Source of the DNA: Rhizomucor pusillus
Lineage: Eukaryota > Mucoromycota > Mucoromycetes > Mucorales > Lichtheimiaceae
Direction of reading: 5' to 3'
Assembly: GCA_900175165.2 (NCBI GenBank)
Contig: FWWN02000565.1
Location: 1 to 64,000 of the forward strand
Length of the DNA: 64,000 nt
A program made the translations under genes and the position numbers. Below the pieces are notes generated by a model. It searched no databases, was not told where the DNA came from, and was given only the letters and a program-made list of their open reading frames with translations. Below are positions 10,739-23,513 of this stretch, one piece after another; within the stretch, counting starts at the first letter, position 1, and each line of letters starts with the position of its first letter.

Positions 10739-13700
10739 CTACTGTTGATCTTGCACTTTAGACTGCGGATCCCCTTCTGCTGATTGGTGCGGTTGTCCGT
10801 TCCCAACCTGCAGCTTCAAGGTGATCGCCGGAGCATCAGCACCCTTGTGTTCACCTGATGCTGCTGCTACCTCTCCGCTGGGGCACAGCTCCCGCAACTT
10901 ATCCTCAAGAATCCGCTGTAAATCTGGTTAGCACGCTTGAAAGATAGAAACTCCCACCCTTCGAAACTTGCCTCTAACTCATTAGCGTCTTCGTAAACAA
11001 TAGACCCTTCTTCGTTAAATGTCCGCGCATTGTCAAACATCAGCTTGAAATCCGCGCGGAACTCGGCCAGGCTCTTGTAATATGTTGAATGGATGCGTCG
11101 CTTGACCATGTTGATCGAGATCGGATGCTGGATCATTGTGTAATATTGCGGATACTCTCTGTCGTCTACTAGGTCCATAAACAAATCAGCAAGATTCCGA
11201 TATGAACTAAAAAATATATGACAGATTTAGTTCGTTTTTGTCCGCCCCCGTTTTGTTGTCCATGTGAAGGGGGACCCTTACTCTTCATCTTCTTCTCGCA
11301 CATCTTCAAGCGCTTCCACGCATGCATCCATAATCCGCGTCATTTCTGCTCGCACTCGAGGCGCTAAAGTTTCTGGGCTATTCAATCGTTCTTCTTCTTC
11401 CTCTGATCGTTGACGTTTTCTTTGCTCCTATTGGATATTTGTCAGCATAAGTAAAAAAAAAATTTGGCGGTGCTGCTGTCATTCTCACATTTACGTCGGC
11501 CCTTCTTGGCCGGCCCCTTTTCCTCGGTAGAACTACTTCTCCGTTGCCGATACTGGTATCTTGTCTTCTACAGGAAGTCGCACTTTAATTGGCTCCTGTC
11601 ACACCCTCGCACATTACCGAACATTCCACTTACCGTTTTCGGCCACGCCTGCTGTTCGTAGTGTCGCTGCTCTCATCTTCGGTATTTCCTGCTAAGCGAG
11701 CCTGCAGTCTCTCAAGACGACGTCGTCGTCTTGCTTCCTTCTTTGCAATCAGTTCATCCAAGTCTACGTTTTCATTCTCAAGAGCCTATGACTATAGTTA
11801 GATACTCTCTTCGTCACCCCACACCCTAAAACTGTGGGTTATACTTGCATTAAGCCATTGTTCTTCTGTCAATCCATCGTCGTATCGCACGTTTTCTCGG
11901 TTACGCTGTCCACGACCATATTCGAAGACTGGGCCGGCTTGCTCTTCAAGGTATTCATCGTTGCGGTACACTTCAGGCAGTTCGTCTTCCTGCAGCAACC
12001 GTTCCAATTTTTTGCCACGGCCGCGGCCGCGGCGGCTGCTATTTTCTTCTCGACGCCGCTCATCGTCGAGTTTGTTGAAGATAGCCAGCTCTTCGTCTGA
12101 GCGCTTCAGCATTTCATTTAATTCTTCATCATCCACTTCCTCGTCTTCGGCATCTTCTTGATTGTCATTTTTGTCTTCGAGAAGCGAACGCTAAACCAGA
12201 AATGTTTTAAGTCAATAATTCCACACCCCTTCGCCGCACACCACTCAGTTTGGATCCTACCAGGAATGCCTCGCGATCTTCATCTGTACTTCGGTTATCA
12301 AATTTACCAGCTTGAATGACTTTACCATCAATGTCAAGCTTGTAGTTTGCGCGCGCTAGAATATTCTCCTCGATAGAGTTGGCGGAGATCAACCTGAAAA
12401 TCCGCACTTCTTTTGTTTGACCAATGCGGTGGGCGCGGTCTTGTGCTTGCAGATCCTGATGCGGATTCCTGGGGGTTGGGCACATGAACGAGTGAGTTTC
12501 TAAATCTTTTCAATAATGATCGACATAACACCATACCAGTCAGAGTCGAAAATAATGACTGTATCCGCGGCTTGCAAATTTAAGCCTAGACCACCTGCAC
12601 GCGTACTAAGCAAGAATACAAAGTACGGTGAATCAGGTGCATTGAATTTCCCAAGCAGACTGGACCGCTCGTCTGCCTTGGTCGAACCGTCGAGTCGAAG
12701 ATAATGGAAGCCACGCCAATGTAAGAAATCCTCCATAATGGTCATAATTTGCGTCATTTGGAAAAAGATCAAAACCTGACAGTAAGAAAATCTAATGTTA
12801 GCTATCTGAGGCAAGTACAAGACCAGTTAACAGCAACGTCTTACCCGATGACCAGTTGCTTTCAATTTGGGCAGCATGCGATCCAGAAGCTCGAATTTAC
12901 CAGAAACTCGATACAGAAGCTCGTTAGAGACTCCACCTGGATTGACTGCATTTTCCACCTCTTCAAAAACGAAGGGATGGTTGCAGATTTTGCGAAGCTG
13001 CATAATAGTATTGTTCAATCCCTTGATACCAGTTTTGCTAATCACACGGACTAAGAACCGAATTGCAAATGCCAGTGTGGATATTCACACAACTTACCCT
13101 TTCTCTCCTGATGCAGTGTACAGAATTCCACTCTTCTTCATTTGAGAGTATAACTTGACTTGAAGGGCAGAGAGCTTGCACTTCACAACGCGTTCCACCT
13201 TGTCAGGCAACTCTGCTTCGACATCTTTCTTTAGACGACGGAGCAGGAACGGTCGAAGAACTTTGTGAAGACGTTTGATAATCAAGAGTTGCTCTTCTTC
13301 ATTCAGTGCAACCTTGTCTTGGACGCCTTGGTTGCTGAAGGGTGTATTGAACCATTCTTCGAAACTCTTTACACTCTTGAAGATTTTCGGCAAGATAAAG
13401 TTCAGCAACGCCCACAGTTCAGGCAAATTATTCTATAGCTAGCGTTAGCATGCCCCAATTCTTTTATTCATTTGCCTCCAAACTCTAACATACCTGCAAC
13501 GGCGTTCCGGTCAGGATAAGTCGATATCGCGAGTGATAAAATTGTCTCAACACCGAGGTCAATTTGGATTGAGTATTCTTCATACGATGACCTTCGTCGA
13601 TTATCATGTGTAGCCATCGAATCTTGCTCAGAACAGGCCGATCCTTGATAATATATTCGAATGTAGTCAAAACGACTTGGAAATCGGTGTGGCGAAGTTC

Positions 13701-15658
13701 CATCTGCAGTTGTCGTCGTGCTAAAGGTGGGCCCTTGTACACAATCACCTTGACATCAGGTGCCCATTTTTCAAATTCTACCGTCCAATTCGTGATTGTA
13801 CTATAATACCCGTTAGGTCTCTGCAACGTTTTTTACAGAGGTTTTCACTTACGATAATGGAACAATGATCAAGTAAGGGCCATTCTGCTGTTTCTTCTCG
13901 ATCAAGTACGTGATCAAGCTGATAGTCTGAATAGTCTTGCCGAGACCCATTTCATCAGCCAAAATACCGTTTAGATGGTTATTGTACAGTGAAACCATCC
14001 ATTGGAGACCTTTGAGCTGCGTTTTTTATCTAATTAGCACGCAAAGATACACACAGAAAAACAAAAATAAATTTGAATTTTCTTACCTGGTACTCCTTGA
14101 GAGTGCCTCCACTGAGGAGACGCGGTTGCGATACTTCCTCCTTGACACGATGAGTGACGCTAAAGTAGTCGGCTTTGGTACCTTCTTCAAGTTCCTGTGT
14201 TTCTGGCACAACGTCTTGGTATTCTCCGCGGTGCACAACATCGTTCTGTTGATCAACGACGGCTCGTGACAACGATTCCAAGAACGCGCCGGTTTGGCGG
14301 AGCAATTGCGTGAGACGTGTATCTTTAGCTTCGTCGATCAATTTCATATACGCTTCTTCATCGTCGTTCTTCAAAGCGCGAATGCGTTCTTTTGAAATCT
14401 TATCGGCCTTCTTTTGCTCTTCTCTTTCAATGTATTGATGATATTGTACGACCGCGCGACCAAGCTTTTGTTGCCGTGCTCGCCATGCAAGCTGGGTAGC
14501 CACCAAATTGCGGCCGTGATCGCAGATATGTTGCAAATATTCGAGTTGCTTTTGCTTTTCACGCTGGTCACGCTCGATACGTTGCTGTCGTTCAATCTTC
14601 TCTGTCATTCGAGCCTCACGCAAAGATTGCTTCTTCATGCGGCGATAAAGTACACGATCAACGGCTGTTGATAAAGTCGTGCTTTGATCCAGACCATGAA
14701 TAATTTCTTGTCGCAACTATGGATTTAAAAATATATACCATCACTAGTTCGTCCTTAGTGTACATCTTTCCGAATACTTACTCTCTTTTGCTTATTGAGC
14801 AATCGCAAAGCTTTCAATTCTATAACGGCCTTAAGCTTTTGGTTATGACGACCATTCAGCAATCCCGATTCTGTAGCGAGATTGTTCGGTACTTTTTCCA
14901 ATTCGGAAATGCGATATTGGACTCTAGATTTTATACGTCTGTCTCGTTCGGCCAAGACACTGTAAGGATCTAGTGGCAGCGACGTCGATGCACCCGAAGA
15001 TCTAGGTTGCTTTTTGGGAATAGTGTAAGGTGTCGCGATCGATTCTTCAGATTTTGAACGCACTATGGCTACCGATGACCCTGATGTGCCAGACTCGCTG
15101 TCGTTCGTCTCTATACCGTCAATTGGCACTACGCCAGCAGCAGCAGCGGCATCCCCGTTATTGTTGTTGCTGTTCGACGACTGCAAAATTGAGTATCGCA
15201 AAGCAGGTGGAAGCGGCATATTTCTAGAGAGATAACGATAAGCGGCAATTTGCTGCTTTGCCGTGTAGAGTTGTTGCTCTGTAAGCGATGGCGGCGCTCC
15301 ATCTAATAGTTCCTGTGAATAGGCAGATTCCACAGATCCGAGCAATGTTTTGTGTTCGGCTATACCTTTGCGGATCGTATTGTCAGCGTCGACAGCCGGC
15401 TTTTTGGAAGGCGTCGTCTGCAGTCCTTTGAGAAATTCCATGATCTGCGAGAATTCTGCATTGCTGTCTTCTTTGGCGCCCTGCGACTGCAGATATTTTG
15501 CTCGCTTTTGGAAAATGTCAGAACTGTCAAACCACAAAGTTATCGCGCATTTGTGTTCTTACTTGAATCAAAGAGACAAGTTTCTCTCGCGTAATTGTAG
15601 CAGGCGCCTGCAGAGCCGATGCGCCGATGACGGTGAAATCAGCTGCTGGGGAGCCCAT
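10739..15658 (-). CDS. SNF2: SWI/SNF (BRM/STH1/SNF2) chromatin-remodelling ATPase
   Basis: Fifteen exons: 15658-15563, 15504-14782, 14716-14087, 14016-13853, 13800-13494, 13432-13098, 13037-12845, 12775-12537, 12468-12261, 12190-11849, 11785-11634, 11582-11489, 11427-11282, 11206-10972, 10915-10739; 1346 residues. It is the ATP motor of a SWI/SNF or RSC complex. In order: QLQ domain about 105-138; HSA region about 300-420; helicase with [16 protein letters not shown] (P-loop) and [10 protein letters not shown] (DEGH box), then [18 protein letters not shown] and QDRAHRIGQ in the second lobe; SnAC-like acidic/basic region; AT-hook KRGRPRR near 1150; bromodomain about 1190-1285 with [10 protein letters not shown]. 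Size is close to yeast Sth1, so RSC-type or a single all-purpose ATPase are both possible. Two introns are GC-AG. The acceptor before exon 2 (CCAAAAG|CGA) is inferred from frame. Confidence 0.93.
10916..10971 (-). other. GC-AG intron in SNF2 gene (last intron)
   Basis: On the coding strand the donor is TTAGAG|GCAAGT and the acceptor TTTACAG|CGG. It joins the bromodomain's last helix (EDANELE) to [10 protein letters not shown]. Confidence 0.82.
11786..11848 (-). other. GC-AG intron in SNF2 gene (intron 10)
   Basis: On the coding strand the donor is CTTAAT|GCAAGT and the acceptor AGTCATAG|GCT. It joins TEEQWLN to [12 protein letters not shown] sites nearby are out of phase. Confidence 0.8.
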
Positions 15659-16224
15659 AGTGTTGATTATTTTGCTTGATCAGCAAGTGAGCGTTCGTCT
15701 ATCCTGGTTGTAAAGGGCGGGCTGGCTCTCAAAGAATTGAATGGAGCTGCTCTGACTGACTGAGCAAGGCCCCAGCACGCCATATTCGTAACTGCCTCGG
15801 AGATTGAAATTCGTCCACTCTGCTGCAAATCTCGTTTGCCTTGTGTTTGGAGAAGGCTTTTTGAGAATCGCTCCTAAACTCGGTGAAACTCTGCACGAGT
15901 GTATATCTTTACACTGAAGTTTTAGATGGAGGAATTTTGCCGCTGCTAGCTTGTTTTCACAAGTGATGAAACTGAGATAATCCAGCATCAATTATGCAGC
16001 CTTCTTCATATATGGATTCCTTAGTTGGGTTCTCGGCACTGCGAGCTAAGAAAATAAATAAGCGTAGACCTGTGGCTATACACACTTTACTAGCTTTATG
16101 TATTTTGCAGATATGTAAAAGTAATCGTATATTTGGCCTATCAAATAGTCAAAGTTAAAAACATTAAAAATGAAAAATTCGGAGGGAGCAGCTGCGCTTC
16201 AAGCCGACACTTGTTCATGTTGAA
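15659..16224. other. divergent promoter region, SNF2 and MGM1
   Basis: About 570 bases lie between two divergent start codons. No gene, RNA or repeat is recognised. Confidence 0.6.
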
Positions 16225-19200
16225 ATGATCAAGATAATTCAACAGGGTCGGTTTTCGCGACCAGTAGCAGGCATTACTTCCAGACATTGCACTCTACATG
16301 GCTCGTCAAGGCTTCTCAGTGCGGGAATACCGAGAGCGTACCATCAGGTACCGACTGCACCGCCTACATCGCTCCTGCAACACCCGACTCGAGTGCGCCA
16401 CTTTTCGGTTACTGCATCTCCTATAATTCGTGCGCAAGTACGCACAGTATCCTTCTCCACCGTCACTCGCGTTGCATTCTCGGCTTTGCGAGTACCAACT
16501 TTGGTGGCTGGCACAACAGTTGCCGGTGTCACCCTTGCTAACAATAAAATTACAGGTACGTATATATACAGATATACATTGGCGCAAACGAAGTTATTAA
16601 TCATTTAACCTTAATTGCTAGATTGGACTGATCGCGGCACAGCGTTTCTTATGAGTGGTCTCAAAGAAGCTCAGAATTTCTTGGGATCGCTTCAGGAAAA
16701 AGCCGAGGAATTAGATATATCGATTCCCGAGATTCACTTGCGAGTGCCGGATGCCGTCAAGGATTTCCTATCGACGTTCAATGCCAGCGGCAGCAAAGAA
16801 GAGCATTCAACGACCCACAAATTTTCGAATGCAGAGGAGGAGCAGCAGAAGGAAGGACCGTCCGGCGACGGAGGAGGAGGCGATGGAAAGAATGCAGCGG
16901 CAGCGGCGGCAGCAGCGTCGGCAGCCGGCATCTTTGCCCACGATGATGAGGAAGAAGAGAAACCAAAGAAGAAAAAGGCGAAACGCGATGATGTTTCAGG
17001 CGGTCGACATGACGAGCAGCTCATGATGCTTACGAAAAAGCTTATTGAAATTCGCAGTATCCTGTTGTCAATCGACCACAACGAAACACTCCAGCTTCCA
17101 AGCATCGTTGTCGTGGGGTCACAGAGTTCTGGCAAGAGTTCCGTACTTGAAGCCATTGTGGGACACGAATTTCTGCCAAAGTATGTAACTTGTATATCAC
17201 CAAATTCATTAAGTGGCCCTTTACTGACAGAGATCTACAGAGGCAACAACATGGTTACTCGGCGACCCATTGAGCTTACATTGATCCATACACCAGGAGA
17301 GGACGAGGAGTACGGCGAATTTCCCGGGCTTGGGCTAGGCAAGATGCATGACTTCAAGAAGGTCCAAAAGACCCTGACAGACATGAACTTGGCAGTGCCA
17401 GAAACGGAATGTGTATCGGATAAGCCAATTGAACTGCGTATTTATTCGCCAAACGTTCCCGACTTGACACTTATCGATCTACCTGGTTACATTCAGATAT
17501 CCAACAAGAATCAACCGGAAACCTTGAAGCAAAAGATCGAGGAGCTCTGCGAGAAATACATTCGCGGTCCAAACATCATTTTGGCCGTCTGTGCAGCCAA
17601 CGTCGATCTTGCCAACTCACCAGCTCTTCGCGCGAGCCGAAAATGTGATCCTCTTGGTCTGCGAACGATTGGTGTGATTACAAAAATGGATCTAGTGCCA
17701 CCAGAAGTCGGTGCTGCAGTTCTTCGAAACTCGGATTATCCCCTCCATCTCGGCTACATTGGTGTTGTTTGTCGATCACCAGAGAATGTATCCGGAAACA
17801 TGACAAATGCTCTTATTCGCAACGAAGAATCCTTCTTCAACAACCATTTAATCTACAATCAACGCGATATCCAAGTCGGCACTGCAACGCTTCGGCATAA
17901 ATTGATGAACGTTTTGGAGCAAAGTATGGGTCGTTCGCTCTACAGCATAGTCGATGCGGTGCAGCAAGAACTTGAGGAAGCTCGCTACCAGTTCAAGGTG
18001 CAATACAACGATCGCCGCGTGACAGCCGAATCCTACGTAGCCGAGACGATCGATTCTCTCAAGCATAACTTTAAAGACTTTGCTAATCGATTTGGCAAGC
18101 CTCAAGTGCGACATGAAGTACGCACCATGCTGGAACAAAGAGTGATGGATATCTGTGCCGAGCAATACTGGTCTGATCCCAAAATTGCAGAATTGCCAAA
18201 GGCTGCAATCGATGATATCTACTGGCTTTACAAGATTGACTTGGCATCTGCGGCGTTGACCAAGAGTGGCATTGGCAGATCAACGACGCAACTCGTAGTC
18301 GATGTCTTGATGAGCAACATGGAACGTCTCGCGAACGCCGAGCCTTTCAGCTATCATCCTACTACCCGCAAGCAGATCATGAGCTTCACCAGCGAAATTC
18401 TGCGTAGCAAGTTCTTGACAACAAGCGACCAGGTCGAGAACACGATCAAACCTTACAAGTATGAGGCAAGTCGTTTTGTCGCAATCTTTGATTTATCTAT
18501 ACGATGATTAACCTTTCTTCTGTACAGGTTGAAGTGACGGACATGGAGTGGAGCGAAGGTGTGAAACGATCTGTGGCACTTTTGGAAAAGGAACTTGAAA
18601 TGTGTGAACAAATGGCAAACTCGATCAAGAATTCCGTTGGAAAGAAGAAACTGAAGAGTGCCATCAAATATTTGTTGGATGTGGAACGCGAAGACGGTCG
18701 TCGTCAAGAACGTTTGCGTCAAATTGCGGAGGAAGGCGGTGCGGCTACCGAAGAGCACTTGCTATCTGCTGACGAGGAAGAAGCAATTAAGCCATTTTAC
18801 AACCCTCGTTTGCTAGAAAAAGCCAAGGAAGCACTCTTTCTTCGCGACCGTGCCATGATCCTAAAGTATCGCATTGCTGCTCTGAAGAGCAGGCAATGCA
18901 AGTCTGCAGAAAACAAACAATATTGCCCTGAAGCATTCCTGAATGTCATTGCAGAGAAACTGACCTACACGGTAAGTCGAGAATCTACTGGATGTCTTGG
19001 CGCTGTTGTAACTAAGAATATGTGGCTACATAGGCTGTCATGTTTATTCAAGTCGAACTCTTGAACGAATTCTTTTTCCAATTTCCTCGCGAAGTTGACA
19101 ATAGATTGGTTTATCAGATGGACCGCAGCCAGATTCAAAAGTTCGCACGAGAGAATCCTCCTATTCAAAAGCACTTGGATCTTCAAGAACGGAAAGCAAA

Positions 19201-19291
19201 GTTGGAAGAAGTCATGGACAAACTTAATTATCTTGTCAAGCGACAAGCTGACAGACAAGCCAGAGCTAAAATGGGATCTTTCTCCACCTAA
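16225..19291 (+). CDS. MGM1: Mitochondrial inner-membrane dynamin GTPase (OPA1/Mgm1)
   Basis: Five exons: 16225-16555, 16622-17180, 17241-18465, 18528-18971, 19034-19291; 938 residues. Mgm1 fuses inner mitochondrial membranes and shapes cristae. The N-terminus is an Arg-rich presequence, followed by a hydrophobic anchor near 90-108 ([16 protein letters not shown]). An alanine-rich tract near 202-216 and a Lys-rich patch precede the GTPase domain. GTPase motifs: [13 protein letters not shown] (P-loop), DLPGYIQ (G3), TKMD (G4). Stalk and C-terminal effector regions follow. The intron at 17181-17240 is 60 bases and stop-free, so an unspliced frame stays open; splicing gives [14 protein letters not shown], the conserved form. 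The intron at 18466-18527 is GC-AG (TATGAG|GCAAGT), giving [10 protein letters not shown]. Convergent with EDC3, 202 bases apart. Confidence 0.93.
18466..18527 (+). other. GC-AG intron in MGM1
   Basis: The donor is TATGAG|GCAAGT and the acceptor TGTACAG|GTT. The alternative donor GTATGA five bases before the exon end gives a stop soon after the join. Confidence 0.83.
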
Positions 19292-19493
19292 TATTAGTAC
19301 ACTCATTTCTTTCTTCTGCCTATATATCAACAAATCTATATAGCCTTTAGAGAAAACCATACCCTACCCTACTCCCCTTCACAGCATATTCATATAAACA
19401 CAGGTATGCTTGTACTTTGTGCCTTACTTAAATTCTTCTTTTGTTGTAAAAGAGACGTATTATGCTCCTTTTATTTCCTGTTTTGTTGGACTA

Positions 19494-21497
19494 CTATTGC
19501 ACGTATTCCAAAGCAACTAAAAAATCTGCGCCCCAGGGTAAAGTCCAGCCCTTGGCACTTGCGCGTTTCCAGGATGCTTTTGGAATACCGAGATCGACCA
19601 TGAAGAGCTCACCAGTTACCTCACTGGACAGACAGCCCGTCTTGGGTGCACCGAGACAGACGGTCCATGTTGGTCGTACACAATGCATCGGATCAGGTGC
19701 TTTACCTAAGCAAAAAAGGGTCAATTAAAGGGTTCACTTGTAACCCAATCTTCTCTCGCAATGTCATGTTATACCTGTACCACCATCGACGCCACTGGGA
19801 AAATCTATGCTGAGAACCGGACTTGCTTGTTTCCGTGTCCATCGGATCATGCTGCACAGTGTCTCGTACGTCTCGCCTTCTTCTTGATAATCGTTCAGTC
19901 TTAACTGCGATCCTAGCACTGCATCTATTACAAGCATGGCCGGCCATTGACCCAATTCTAAAACAAACGAAGGTTATTTGCTTGTTTGCGATAACTCGGC
20001 TGTGTCTGACCTTTCACGTTGTCTATAACCCGACCACCAAAAGATTTGAGCATCGATACTTGTCGCTGAACTACTTTGCACAGCTTGCTACTTTGTTCCC
20101 CGAGGCACACAACGACGTGGCAGCCTCTGTTAAGCAAATGTCTCGCCGCCGCAACGCCGCAGGCTCCAACCTTGTTGTTTCCCGCAAGCACAAGGACTAT
20201 TGATCCTTTAATTCGTCGGCCTGGCAACCAATTGATTCAACATTTGTGTTGTCAAGAAAACAGACATTCGAGAATTCACATACCTAATGCCTGCAATGCG
20301 ACCATACTCGCACCGCGACCTCCGTTTTCAATTAGCTGGTCTTCCGAAGGACCAGTGACTTTGGCTAGAGTTGATCGTAAGAAAATGAGGTTTAGAGAGA
20401 AAAATGGTGCTTCTTTCTCCCTTTCTTCACTTACCACACTCGTGCTCTGCATATGCCATCTGAAGAGGCGAGACTGTCAAGCAGCAGGACTGACCATTGA
20501 CAGTTCTGATCTTTGGCTGCTTCTTTTTCAATTTCTCAACAGATGTCGCTGAGGTCTCTGTATCGGTATCGCTTTCTTCACCAGAGCTTTCTTTGGTGGA
20601 ATCCAATACGTTCTCTGTAGGAAGCAAGCTCTTCTTTACAGTAACAGTTTCCTTGCGAGGCAATCTGTTCAAGGTCACGAGCAAACCTTCCAATCCAGTC
20701 TCATCTGATTGCTAAGTGAACACGTGTGTGTAAGCATCGTCGGAAACCATTATACTTCCATCTCGCCGGAAATACTTGCCTGAATCTCTGCAAACACTTT
20801 TTTCTTGTCAAACATGTCAAGATTGGCTTGAAAGTCAAACTCTTTGCCTTTAAATCCATCTACATCCTCATCTTCCCAGCCATTCATTTGTCGTGGTCTG
20901 TTGGATTTTTTTGCTATCGAATGCAATAAGCGAAAACCATCAATGTTCTTTTCAATAACAAAAGACATTTACTGTTGGATGATGCTGATTTTACTGGCAC
21001 GACAGGGCTCTAAATTCCAATTCTTGTAAGATCATCATCGCTAAGCAACTACTACCAGTAGTACGTACTTTAGCGTGACGAGTATCTGCCCTTCGCTGCT
21101 CTGCTGCTGCACGGTTAGCATTGTTGTTGCCGCTTTGCTGTTTCTTCCTTTTGGTGGCACCGCCGCCGCCCGCGGTGCTCCCGCTGCTGTCAGTGCTTTT
21201 TGACGGCTCTCGTTTTGCCTCAGCAAGCACTTGAAGATCTGCAATGTCTGCGCCAACGACACCATAGATAGGTGTATACAAAGGTGGCTGTCCAGGGAAT
21301 TCCAGTTGCACTGATAGGAGAGACGGTTTCGGTAAAGACGGGCGAATGCAGAGTTTCAAAGATATACCACATCACAGTGTACCTTCTTTCAAAGTCATTT
21401 CATGCGAAGAGAGTTCAATGTGGCCCACGAATCCGGTCACTTGGAGACCGGTCCTTAGCCGGACAGTAACGTGTGCTCCAATGTACTTGTCGGCCAT
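19494..21497 (-). CDS. EDC3: Enhancer of mRNA decapping 3 (LSm-FDF-YjeF_N)
   Basis: Nine exons: 21497-21383, 21310-21069, 21009-20973, 20913-20780, 20711-20435, 20364-20284, 20220-20011, 19957-19775, 19705-19494; 496 residues. Edc3 is a P-body scaffold that activates the Dcp1-Dcp2 decapping enzyme. The N-terminal LSm-like domain (MADKYIGAHVTVRLRTGLQV), an FDF motif (GKEFDFQANLDMFDKKKVF) and a C-terminal YjeF_N Rossmann domain (LVLAGNNKVGACGVAAARHL, IDFPSGVDGGTG) are all present in the right order. Between LSm and FDF lies a Gly/Asn/Ser-rich linker with an RGG-less basic patch. Exon 3 is only 37 bases and codes SPVVPVKSASSN. The intron 20712-20779 is GC-AG. Length matches animal EDC3. The last exon's WTVCLGAPKTG is typical of the domain. 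Confidence 0.93.
20712..20779 (-). other. GC-AG intron in EDC3
   Basis: On the coding strand the donor is ATTCAG|GCAAGT and the acceptor TTCACTTAG|CAA. It joins VFAEIQ to QSDETGLEGL, directly after the FDF motif. Confidence 0.78.
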
Positions 21498-23513
21498 TGT
21501 TCGTTGTTGCGGAGGATAGTGATGCTATATAAAACCTGAAGGAAGAAGGAGTGGTGTCGTTCAAGCAGCAGTCCGACTGAGACTGAACTGGGATGACAAC
21601 TGCCGCCAGCGCTTGCATGCAGCAGCGTAGGAAGGCAGTATTAATCACTTCCAAGCATAGTCGTATGCTAATGCTTTGTAAATGGAGCAGCGTATTATTC
21701 ATGTACTCTGTATTCCCTTTGGTATCCGAACATTCTCAATGGAATATATGTCCATTACGTCTATGGGTTTTAGTAACATGCCCAAAGTTCGTCAATGCTA
21801 AATAGTTGGAAGGTCTATTCCACCAGAGGATAAGGTTTTCCACTGCAGTTTCAGTGGATAGCATCCAGTAGTGTATGATCTCTTGACAGTTGTCATGATA
21901 TCTTTTACTCTACGGTTTTACTCTACAGTTTACTCCTGGAACCGAGAGGTCATTGCAACAGGGGCAGAGCAGACAACGTTTCTGGATGCAAGTGCTGCGT
22001 GTGAGTTAATTGCAGTAATCATGGATGATAGAGATGAAGTGTTTAGTATTTTTTTGCTTTACTCTCAATGGGTTCCACTATAACTCACCTCAGGGCAGAG
22101 GCATAGACGACACAAGCGTTAACTTGTGAGGATTGATTTCGTCACAATCACCAAAAATTCGAAAAGTTTGTAACAACCATGAGCGAGGTTATAAATTTGT
22201 GTATGGATACTACCTTGATTGCTAGCAACTCAACGTTGCTGTATTTTCACGATTGAATTTTGAGCATTTGGCTGGTGCTACCCTACTGATAGAATTTATA
22301 TTTTCTTGTTTTATCAAAACCTCTGGTCTCTTTTCTTTCCTTGCCCTAACCGTGATTACTTTTTGGAATGCAGAAGTGACATCCTGGTAGTCTAAATTCC
22401 TTTGATCTCACTGTTTTCAAGTCTTTGCCGTTGTCAAGCACGCGATTACTGCTAGATATTAGAATTCAGCCTGTCAGACACGACAGTATCCATTTTTCAA
22501 ACATGCTTTAGAGCCGGATACACACCCCACATATATTTTTATTGTTTCTGGATTGTACAAAGTCCGCGAAAGATATAATAGGCGAAGATCGTTGCATTAT
22601 ATCACGACACCCCGTCTCCCCGGTCTCTCTCCGTGGAGTATCAATTTCAGAAAATTAGATTGGTTGTGATCCTTGATAAGATACTGCTCACAGCTAATAA
22701 TCCTAATCCACGGAGAAATAGCAAGAATCCATATAGCGTTTCTGATTCACAATGCGCATGCCAACTTGTTAGAAAGTCCTTGACTTAGAAGCTTTGCATC
22801 TGTCAGAGCATCTGTCCAGACAGCGGCTAATCCGATTCGAGAGAGGATTGCTAAATCTATTCAGAATCGTGCAACTAGCAACAGGCAATGGGACTTTGAT
22901 ATCCTCCAGAATCAGTCAGCGGAGATCCGTGCATCCAATGGACTCCAAGAACTCCGTTTGCCCGACGACTGCACGGTGCAGCAGCAGTCGGACACCTGTG
23001 TGAAATAAGGCGTCCACAAATAAAGCGGGACTAAACAGCGATCAAGTACAGCTGCAGCCGCGGAAACAAGACAAGAAAATGTCCAGGACAACAACGTGGT
23101 GTCGCGATGGTCGTACAAGAATACACGCCCAAGCCTTCTTTCTTTGCCACGGACCGCCAAATAGTACAAATATTACAATAATACTGAATAAACTCAAGAA
23201 AAAGCTTCGATGCTGTCACACCAGCAACCCGGTTACTTAAAGGTGGCTTCTTTTACTTTGCTATTACCCACTGCCTTTTCCCTGCTGGAGACATAGAAAT
23301 GTGTTCACTTGTTGGCAGTCCCAGAGCTTCGGATGATGTGGGGTGGGAAGTTGATGATAAGAAAATGAGACATCTCCAACGAGTACAGCTTGGATTAAGC
23401 CCGGTGATGCGGGATTTCAATGCTATCTTTGGCCGCTCGGGTTTTCTTGATCAGCGGGGGACTTCCACTTTATATTCGCTTCTTTATTTTATCGCCCTTT
23501 TTTACCATAGTCA
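21498..23513. other. 2.0 kb intergenic region (divergent promoters)
   Basis: It lies between the divergent starts of EDC3 and the bHLH gene. Small frames here show no recognisable domain. A 10-base inverted repeat (TCTCCGTGGA / TCCACGGAGA) stands at 22628-22637 and 22707-22716 with a 69-base spacer. The last 50 bases before 23514 are T-rich like a leader. It may hold regulatory DNA for the transcription factor. Confidence 0.5.
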
